In this document: positions 6,843 through 11,897 of the stretch, one piece after another | Numbering within the stretch: the stretch's first letter is position 1 | Layout of the letters: each line of letters begins with the position of its first letter | From: Bacteroidales bacterium | GTDB taxonomy: Bacteria > Bacteroidota > Bacteroidia > Bacteroidales > JAFGXI01 | Assembly: GCA_026985625.1 (NCBI GenBank) | Contig: JALSQC010000171.1 | Location: forward strand, 1-11,897 | Length of the DNA stretch: 11,897 nt | Direction: 5' to 3' | Made by a program: the position numbers and the translations under genes | Notes under the pieces: model-generated | The model's input: the letters and a program-made list of their open reading frames with translations, nothing else | What the model was told of the DNA's origin: nothing | Database searches by the model: none

Positions 6843-8084
6843 GTGAAAGTAATATTAAAAAATATTAAAAAATTAATCCAGATAAGGGATAATGATACAA
6901 AATATGTATCGGGTAATGATATGCAAATTTTACCATATATAGATGATGCTTTTTTGCTTATAAAAAATAATAAGATTGCAGATTTTGGCGAAATGTCTTT
7001 TTTCCCAAAAGAATATAATAATTTTAATAGTATTGATTGCACAAATAAGTTTGTGTTTCCGTCGTTTTGCGATTCTCATACTCATTTGGTTTATGCGGGG
7101 AGTCGAGAGCAAGAATATAGCGATAAAATAAAAGGTTTATCATACGAGGAAATAGCAAAGCGGGGTGGGGGAATTTTAAACTCGGCAAAATTAATTGCCA
7201 AAATATCCGAAGACGATTTGTATAATCAATCGTTACAACGAATAAACGAAATTATAAAACAAGGAACAGGAGCTGTAGAGATAAAAAGCGGTTACGGATT
7301 ATCAACCGAAACCGAGATAAAAATGTTGCGTGTAATAAAACGTTTAAAAGAAAATGTGCCTATAAAAATAAAAGCAACTTTTTTGGGAGCACATTCTATA
7401 CCTTTAGAATATAAAAATAATCGCAAAAAATATGTCGATTTGGTTATTAACGAAATGTTACCCGAGGTTGCCCGTGAAAATTTGGCCGAATATATTGATG
7501 TTTTTTGTGATAGAGGTTTTTTTACACCTGAGGATACCGACCGCATACTTAAAGCCGGAGCAAAATATGGATTAATTCCTAAAATACATGCTAACGAACT
7601 TGATTTCTCGGGCGGAATACAAGTTGGGGTAAAAAATAAAGCATTATCGGTTGATCACCTTGAATTTACCGGAGACGAAGAAATAAAAACTCTTTTAAAT
7701 TCCGATACAATGCCAACATTATTACCCGGAGCAGCTTTCTTTTTAGGTATGAAAAATCCTCCTGTAAGAAAAATGATTAATGCAGGATTACCAATTTGTT
7801 TAGGTTCTGATTTTAATCCCGGCTCGTCGCCATCGGGCAATATGAAACTTATTATGTCGTTCGGAACAATTGTTCTTAAAATGTTACCCGAAGAAACAAT
7901 TAACGCAACAACAATTAACGGAGCCTATGCTATGGGAATAGAAAAAACTCACGGAAGTATTACAAAAGGAAAAATTGCAAATATGTTTATTACAAAAGAA
8001 ATTCCAAGTATAGAATTTTTTCCATACGCATACGGAAGCAATTTAATTGATAAAGTTATAATTAACGGAGAAATAGTGAAATAA
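6843..8084 (+). CDS. hutI: imidazolonepropionase
   Basis: 413 residues, the full family length. It hydrolyses 4-imidazolone-5-propanoate to N-formimidoyl-L-glutamate, the third step of histidine degradation, in the cytoplasm. It is a metal-dependent amidohydrolase. Metal ligands are visible in DSHTHLVYAGSR (77-88; H79 and H81), IHANEL (248-253; H249), and GSDFNPGSSP (321-330; D323). Other family blocks: SGYGLSTETEIKMLRVIK (149-166), ATFLGAHSIP (178-187), SVDHLEF (269-275; H272), and LPGAAFFLGM (294-303). The start is GTG at 6843; the first ATG in frame is 26 codons later and would cut off the conserved N-terminal strand region, so GTG is preferred. No other hut gene (hutH, hutU, hutG or ftcD) lies in the window, so the rest of the pathway must be elsewhere. 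The gene is divergent from the mrp-like operon and probably monocistronic. Confidence 0.96.
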   Translation: MKVILKNIKKLIQIRDNDTKYVSGNDMQILPYIDDAFLLIKNNKIADFGEMSFFPKEYNNFNSIDCTNKFVFPSFCDSHTHLVYAGSREQEYSDKIKGLSYEEIAKRGGGILNSAKLIAKISEDDLYNQSLQRINEIIKQGTGAVEIKSGYGLSTETEIKMLRVIKRLKENVPIKIKATFLGAHSIPLEYKNNRKKYVDLVINEMLPEVARENLAEYIDVFCDRGFFTPEDTDRILKAGAKYGLIPKIHANELDFSGGIQVGVKNKALSVDHLEFTGDEEIKTLLNSDTMPTLLPGAAFFLGMKNPPVRKMINAGLPICLGSDFNPGSSPSGNMKLIMSFGTIVLKMLPEETINATTINGAYAMGIEKTHGSITKGKIANMFITKEIPSIEFFPYAYGSNLIDKVIINGEIVK

Positions 8085-8088
8085 ATTG

Positions 8089-8117
8089 TTAATAAAATTT
8101 AAATTTATTTTTATTAA
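8089..8117 (+). terminator. possible weak AT-only hairpin after hutI
   Basis: TTAATAAAA (8089-8097) and TTTTATTAA (8109-8117) form a 9-bp perfect stem with an 11-nt loop, starting 5 bp after the hutI stop. It has no G:C pairs and no strong T-tract after it, so it could be chance in such AT-rich DNA. Confidence 0.25.
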
Positions 8118-8140
8118 TATCTATATATAAATAAATATTT

Positions 8141-8148
8141 TAGTTTTG
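8141..8148 (+). promoter_or_regulatory. -7 box of the thioredoxin-lipoprotein gene
   Basis: TAGTTTTG is an exact TAnnTTTG match, 30 bp before the ATG at 8179. No TTTG is evident at -33. The sequence just upstream, CTATATATAAAT (8121-8132) followed by a TATTTTA stretch, closely resembles the DNA upstream of hutI. Confidence 0.45.
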
Positions 8149-8178
8149 TTTTTTTATTATTTTTAAACAACAAACAAT

Positions 8179-9348
8179 ATGAGAATTTCATTAATAATTA
8201 TTTTTTTAGCAGCCATATTTTTTAGTGCCTGCTCGCAACAACCAAAGCCATATACAGTAAAAGGAAATTTTAGTAATGCTAAAGACACCAAAATAATTTT
8301 AGGTAAATTAACTACAACATCTATAGAACCTGTTGATTCGGTTACTTTAGACGAAAAAGGCGAGTTTTCTTTTTCAAAAGTAATAAGTAAAAATCCCGAG
8401 TATTATTTATTACGTGTTGGCGACAAAGGTTATTTATATTTAATTTTAGATTCTGCCGATCAAGTTAATATTACAGGAGATGCCGATAGTATTATGGCAA
8501 CATATAAAGTTTCAGGATCTAAAGATTGCGAAATTTTAAGTAAAGCAAGTAAACACAATTTAAACAATTTAATGAGAATTGATTCTATAAGCAAAGTATA
8601 TAAAAACAATATTAAAAATCCAAAAATAGATTCAATAAAAAAAGTTTTAGATAAAGTTTATATGAATATTTTTAACAACGAGCAATCTTTTGTTAAAGAA
8701 ATGATTAAAAACAATTTAAATTCAATAGCAAGTTATATGCTATTATATCAACAATTAGGAAATCAAAACTTTTTAATTAATCCAAAAGAAGATATGAGCC
8801 TTTTTGAGAAAGTCGATGATGCTTTATACTCAAAATATCCGAATAATGCATATGCACAAGCATTGCACTCGTATCTTATACAATTTAAAGAACAATTAAA
8901 AGCACAAGAACAAGCACAAAAAAATACAGCAACAGGAACTGTAGCCCCCGATTTTGAGGTTCCGACTCCCGATGGTAAAACAATTAAATTATCTGATTTA
9001 AGAGGTCAATATGTATTATTGGATTTTTGGGCATCGTGGTGTCGTCCTTGTCGAGGCGAAAATCCAAATGTTGTAGCTGCATATAATAAATATCACAAAA
9101 AAGGTTTTGAAGTTTTTCAAGTGTCGCTCGATAAATCAAAAGAAGCATGGATAAATGCAATTAAAAAAGACGGGTTAGATAAATGGAAACACGGAAGCGA
9201 TTTGCAATATTGGCAATCGGCACCGGCACGTTTATATAACGTGCAATCTATACCTGCAAATTTTTTACTCGATAAAGACGGAAAAATTATTGCTACAAAT
9301 TTGCGAGGACCTGCTTTGGAAGCTAAATTATCAGAATTGTTAGATTAA
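8179..9348 (+). CDS. TlpA-like thioredoxin lipoprotein with DUF4369-type N-terminal domain
   Basis: 389 residues. The N-terminus is a lipoprotein signal (hydrophobic 3-15, lipobox FFSAC, lipidated C18), so the mature protein is membrane-anchored in the cell envelope. The sequence after the cysteine (SQQPK) has no acidic surface-export signal, so a periplasm-facing position is likelier. Residues about 24-110 (YTVKGNFSNA..., VDSVTLDEKGEFSFS) look like the beta-rich DUF4369 domain common in Bacteroidetes; about 115-245 is a mostly helical linker rich in Lys and Asn, ending in a KAQEQAQ stretch. Residues about 252-389 are a thioredoxin domain of the AhpC/TSA-TlpA type: APDFEVPTPDGKTIKLSDLR (256-275), active site WCRPC (287-291) and cis-proline SIPANF (357-362). 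It probably reduces or exchanges disulfides in the periplasm; the partner is unknown. It has its own putative promoter and is followed by a strong hairpin, so it is likely transcribed alone. Confidence 0.9.
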   Translation: MRISLIIIFLAAIFFSACSQQPKPYTVKGNFSNAKDTKIILGKLTTTSIEPVDSVTLDEKGEFSFSKVISKNPEYYLLRVGDKGYLYLILDSADQVNITGDADSIMATYKVSGSKDCEILSKASKHNLNNLMRIDSISKVYKNNIKNPKIDSIKKVLDKVYMNIFNNEQSFVKEMIKNNLNSIASYMLLYQQLGNQNFLINPKEDMSLFEKVDDALYSKYPNNAYAQALHSYLIQFKEQLKAQEQAQKNTATGTVAPDFEVPTPDGKTIKLSDLRGQYVLLDFWASWCRPCRGENPNVVAAYNKYHKKGFEVFQVSLDKSKEAWINAIKKDGLDKWKHGSDLQYWQSAPARLYNVQSIPANFLLDKDGKIIATNLRGPALEAKLSELLD

Positions 9349-9372
9349 TTTTTGACATATAAAATTATTTTA

Positions 9373-9400
9373 AAAAAGGAGGAAAATTTTCCTCCTTTTT
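9373..9400. terminator. strong palindromic terminator hairpin
   Basis: A perfect 28-nt palindrome: AAAAAGGAGG (9373-9382), AAAATTTT, CCTCCTTTTT (9391-9400). It starts 24 bp after the lipoprotein stop and ends in five T, as expected for rho-independent termination of the plus-strand transcript. Its symmetry would let it act in both directions, although the downstream gene is also on the plus strand. The GGAGG in the left arm is part of the stem, not a ribosome-binding site: the nearest start is about 90 bp away. Confidence 0.85.
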
Positions 9401-9443
9401 AATTATTTAGTAAAATATTTTTAAAACTTTTATTAAAAAAATA

Positions 9444-9451
9444 TACTTTTA
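9444..9451 (+). promoter_or_regulatory. candidate -7 box of the nitroreductase gene
   Basis: TACTTTTA matches TAnnTTTG at all but the last base, 21 bp before the ATG at 9473. A new promoter is needed here because a terminator lies upstream. The match is weak and no -33 element is obvious. Confidence 0.25.
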
Positions 9452-9472
9452 TAATCTTAAAAATAAAAAAAT

Positions 9473-10219
9473 ATGGATACTATAAAAAATCACAAATCTA
9501 TACGAAAGTATAAATCAAAACCAATAGATAAAAAATTATTAAACGAAATTTTAACAGCGGGAACAAGAGCATCGACAACAGGTAATATGCAGGTTTATAG
9601 CATAGTAGTTACTACAGACGAGCAAATAAAAACAAAACTGTGGGAGTCGCATTTTAAACAAGATATGGTAAAACAAGCCCCTGTAGTTTTAACTTTTTGT
9701 GCTGATTTTAATAGATTTAATAAATGGTGCGAAAATAGAGAGGCTACTCCCGGATACGATAATTTTTTGTCGTTTTATACAGCAAGTATCGATGCGCTTT
9801 TAGCAGCTCAAAATGTTGCAATTGCAGCCGAAAGCAAAGGTCTCGGTATTTGTTATCTTGGAACAACAACCTATATGGCAGATGCAATTATAGATATCTT
9901 AAATTTACCAAAACAAGTGGTGCCTGTTACAACATTAGTTGTTGGATATCCCGACGAAAGTCCCGGATTAACCGACCGTTTACCATTAGATGGAATTATT
10001 CATAATCAAAAATACAGCGATTACTCGCCAAGCGATATAAATAAAATATACTACGAAAAAGAAAATATGCAATTAACAAAAGATTTATTAAAAGAGAACA
10101 ATAAAAAAACATTAGCTCAAGTTTTTACAGATAATAGATATACAAAAAAAGATAATATTATTTTTTCGCAAAAATATCTTGATGTTATTAAAAAACAGGG
10201 CTTTATGAATAATGACTAA
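9473..10219 (+). CDS. NfsA-like FMN-dependent nitroreductase / NAD(P)H oxidoreductase
   Basis: 248 residues, typical length for the NfsA/FRP branch of the nitroreductase superfamily. These cytoplasmic homodimers bind FMN and use NAD(P)H to reduce nitro compounds, quinones or flavins. FMN-site motifs visible: HKSIRKYKSKPI (7-18, with the R/S/R pattern of the family), AGTRASTTGNMQVYS (29-43), and GLGICYLGTT (123-132) after DALLAAQNVAIAAES (107-121). VVGYPDESPGLTDRLPL (156-172) and the C-terminal KKTLAQVFTDNRYTKKDN (211-228) are characteristic of the NfsA-like group. The physiological substrate cannot be read from sequence. The gene follows a terminator and ends inside the next gene, whose ATG lies 8 bp before its final base (ATGACTAA), so the two are probably co-transcribed and coupled. 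A functional link with the outer-membrane protein is not obvious. Confidence 0.92.
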   Translation: MDTIKNHKSIRKYKSKPIDKKLLNEILTAGTRASTTGNMQVYSIVVTTDEQIKTKLWESHFKQDMVKQAPVVLTFCADFNRFNKWCENREATPGYDNFLSFYTASIDALLAAQNVAIAAESKGLGICYLGTTTYMADAIIDILNLPKQVVPVTTLVVGYPDESPGLTDRLPLDGIIHNQKYSDYSPSDINKIYYEKENMQLTKDLLKENNKKTLAQVFTDNRYTKKDNIIFSQKYLDVIKKQGFMNND

Positions 10220-11897
10220 ATATATATTTTTTTTTATTTTTTTATCGATTCAGGTATTCGGTCAAAAAAAAATACTTAAAATTTTTGATTCGAATAATAA
10301 TAAACTTATAGCAAAAACTTTTTATTCCGATTCTTTGTCGGCAATAAGTTTTACAAATAATTTTATTACAAGTAAAAATATAACCGGGTATATAACAGCT
10401 AATTACGATAGTGTTTATGCCGATTCGGTTGCAAATTTGTATTATTTTTTAAACTTGGGTAAAAAATATTTCTGGAAAAAAATATCATTTAAAGTCCCTG
10501 ATAATATTTTACGAAAATCGTCGGTAAAACAACGAACTTTTACAAATAAAAAAATAAATCAAAAAAAATTACAGCACGAAATAAATAAAATATTAACATA
10601 TACCGAAAATAACGGCTATCCTTTTGCAATACTTAAATTAGACTCGGTTACGTTTAATAATAATTTTATATCGGCAAACTTGGTGTTAAAAAAAAATAAT
10701 TATATATCAATAAATGATATAAAAATTAATGGCAATATAAAAACATCAAAAAAATTTTTGTTAAAATATCTGGATATAAAAAAAGGAAATATATACAGCG
10801 AGAAAAATATAAAAAAAATAGATTCTCGTTTACGTAATCTTAATTTTATAAGTCAAAAAAAACCGTTACAAATTTATTTTTTTAAAGATAGTGCAAATAT
10901 AAATTTGTATTTAAACAAAAAAAATGCAAACAAATTTAACGGAATGTTAGGGTTTTTGCCCGATAATAAGTTAGGAAAAATTAATCTTACAGGCGAATTA
11001 AATCTACACCTTGTTAATACATTTAAACATGCCGAAGAAATAATTTTTAACTGGCAAAAAATAGAAGCATTGTCGCAAGAATTAAATACAGAAATTTTGT
11101 TGCCATACTTTTTAAATACAAATGCAGGAATTAAAGCAAAATTTAATTTATTAAAAAAAGATACAACATATATAAATACTAATCCACATATCTCGGTTTT
11201 GTATTATTTCTCGGGAAATAATTATGTAAATATTTTTTACGAACAAAAAAAATCATCGTTAATATCAACATACGGGTTCGATAATTTAACTGTATTGCCC
11301 GATTATGCCGATTTTACAACAAATATTTACGGATTTGGAATAACAACAAATAATTTAGATTATTTATATAATCCACGCAAAGGGGTGTTTGTTAATATAT
11401 CATTAGGAAGCGGAATAAAAAATATTAGAAAAAACTCAAAAATAAATAGCAATTTATACGATAACATTACTTTAAAAACAAAAACATATCAAGGAAAATC
11501 TAATATTTATTTATATTACCCTATTTATCGTAATTTTGTAATAAAATACCGTAACAGTTCGGGATTAATAAAAAGCGATAACCTGTTTTTAAACGAACTT
11601 TTTCAAATAGGAGGAATAACTACAATAAGAGGATTTGACGAAAAATCGATTTTCGTATCAAAATACACAATCTCGAGTATAGAATTACGTTATTTATTTG
11701 AGCTAAACTCTGCTGTTTACGGATTTTTTGATTATTGTAATTACGAACAAAAATTATCAAAAACAATAAATGATAACCCTTATGGTTTTGGACTTGGAGT
11801 AGATTTTGAAACAAAAGTTGGAATTTTTACAATAAATTATGCATTGGGAAGTCAAAAAAACAATGCAATTGCATTAAATTCGGCAAAAATACATTTT
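10212..11897 (+). CDS. TamA/BamA-like outer-membrane beta-barrel protein with POTRA domains, partial at right edge
   Basis: An ATG at 10212 opens a frame of 562 codons that runs uninterrupted to the right edge. Residues 1-18 form a signal peptide (MTKYIFFFIFLSIQVFGQ). About 50-165 holds two POTRA-like segments (pattern around GKKYFWKKISF, and TENNGYPFAILKLDSVTF at 130-147), and about 166-232 a third (SINDIKINGN... KIDSRLRNLNFI). The rest is beta-barrel with alternating aromatic/polar strands. GGITTIRGFDE (467-477) contains the (V/I)RGF motif of barrel loop 6 found in all Omp85 proteins. The last visible residues, SAKIHF, resemble the final barrel strand, so probably only a few residues are missing. 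At this size it is closer to TamA (three POTRA, 16 strands) than to BamA (five POTRA). Its role would be insertion or assembly of outer-membrane proteins; the client is unknown. It overlaps the nitroreductase gene by 8 bp. The coding sequence is very Lys/Asn/Ile rich, with T9 and A9 runs near the start. Confidence 0.88.
   Translation, partial: MTKYIFFFIFLSIQVFGQKKILKIFDSNNNKLIAKTFYSDSLSAISFTNNFITSKNITGYITANYDSVYADSVANLYYFLNLGKKYFWKKISFKVPDNILRKSSVKQRTFTNKKINQKKLQHEINKILTYTENNGYPFAILKLDSVTFNNNFISANLVLKKNNYISINDIKINGNIKTSKKFLLKYLDIKKGNIYSEKNIKKIDSRLRNLNFISQKKPLQIYFFKDSANINLYLNKKNANKFNGMLGFLPDNKLGKINLTGELNLHLVNTFKHAEEIIFNWQKIEALSQELNTEILLPYFLNTNAGIKAKFNLLKKDTTYINTNPHISVLYYFSGNNYVNIFYEQKKSSLISTYGFDNLTVLPDYADFTTNIYGFGITTNNLDYLYNPRKGVFVNISLGSGIKNIRKNSKINSNLYDNITLKTKTYQGKSNIYLYYPIYRNFVIKYRNSSGLIKSDNLFLNELFQIGGITTIRGFDEKSIFVSKYTISSIELRYLFELNSAVYGFFDYCNYEQKLSKTINDNPYGFGLGVDFETKVGIFTINYALGSQKNNAIALNSAKIHF

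Noticed and set aside
6809..7840. Minus-strand open frames at 6809-7042, 6930-7112, 7292-7546 and 7655-7840
   Set aside because: All are antisense to the well-supported hutI gene, with low-complexity or non-protein-like translations.
9378..9382. GGAGG as a ribosome-binding site
   Set aside because: It is about 90 bp from the next start and forms the left arm of a perfect hairpin terminator.
11620..11814. Minus-strand 64-codon frame
   Set aside because: It is antisense to the barrel region of the Omp85-like gene, including the IRGF motif, and has no features of its own.
1..11897. CRISPR array, insertion sequence, transposase or phage genes
   Set aside because: No spaced direct repeats, terminal inverted repeats or recombinase motifs were found on either strand.

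Overview
The window is AT-rich DNA that looks like it comes from a member of the Bacteroidetes, probably an anaerobic or fermentative one. Several things point that way: near-total absence of Shine-Dalgarno sequences, TAnnTTTG-type -7 boxes, TAA as the stop of every complete gene, a lipoprotein thioredoxin of the TlpA type with a long N-terminal domain, and a TamA/BamA-like outer-membrane protein. This is inference; no rRNA or other taxonomic marker is present.

Left half (1-6636, minus strand): one tightly packed operon of nine membrane-protein genes, read right to left and running off the left edge. In transcription order they are MrpE, MrpF, MrpG, a DUF4040/MbhD protein, a fused MbhE-MrpB protein, MrpC, MrpD, a second longer MrpD/NuoL-like antiporter subunit, and a NuoH/MbhM-like subunit (partial). 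This is not a plain Mrp Na+/H+ antiporter: there is no full-length MrpA, and a NuoH-type subunit is present. It is the membrane arm of a modular respiratory complex of the MBH/MBS(Mbx) family, which joins an Mrp-like sodium/proton module to a complex-I-like or hydrogenase-like redox module. The doubled antiporter subunit directly followed by the NuoH-like subunit fits the Mbx/MBS layout better than classical MBH. The catalytic subunits (J, K, L, N types) would be expected just beyond the left edge.

Right half (6843-11897, plus strand): a 206-bp divergent intergenic region carries a promoter in each direction. It is followed by hutI (imidazolonepropionase, histidine degradation), a lipoprotein thioredoxin, a near-perfect hairpin terminator, a NfsA-like flavin nitroreductase and, overlapping it by 8 bp, a TamA/BamA-like outer-membrane beta-barrel protein cut by the right edge. 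These four genes have no obvious shared pathway. hutI stands without the other hut genes, while the nitroreductase and barrel genes look translationally coupled.

The most interesting content is the MBS/MBH-like operon: its gene order, the MbhE-MrpB fusion, the replacement of the usual TM7 lysine by glutamate in one of the two antiporter subunits, and the altered glutamate loop in the NuoH-like subunit.
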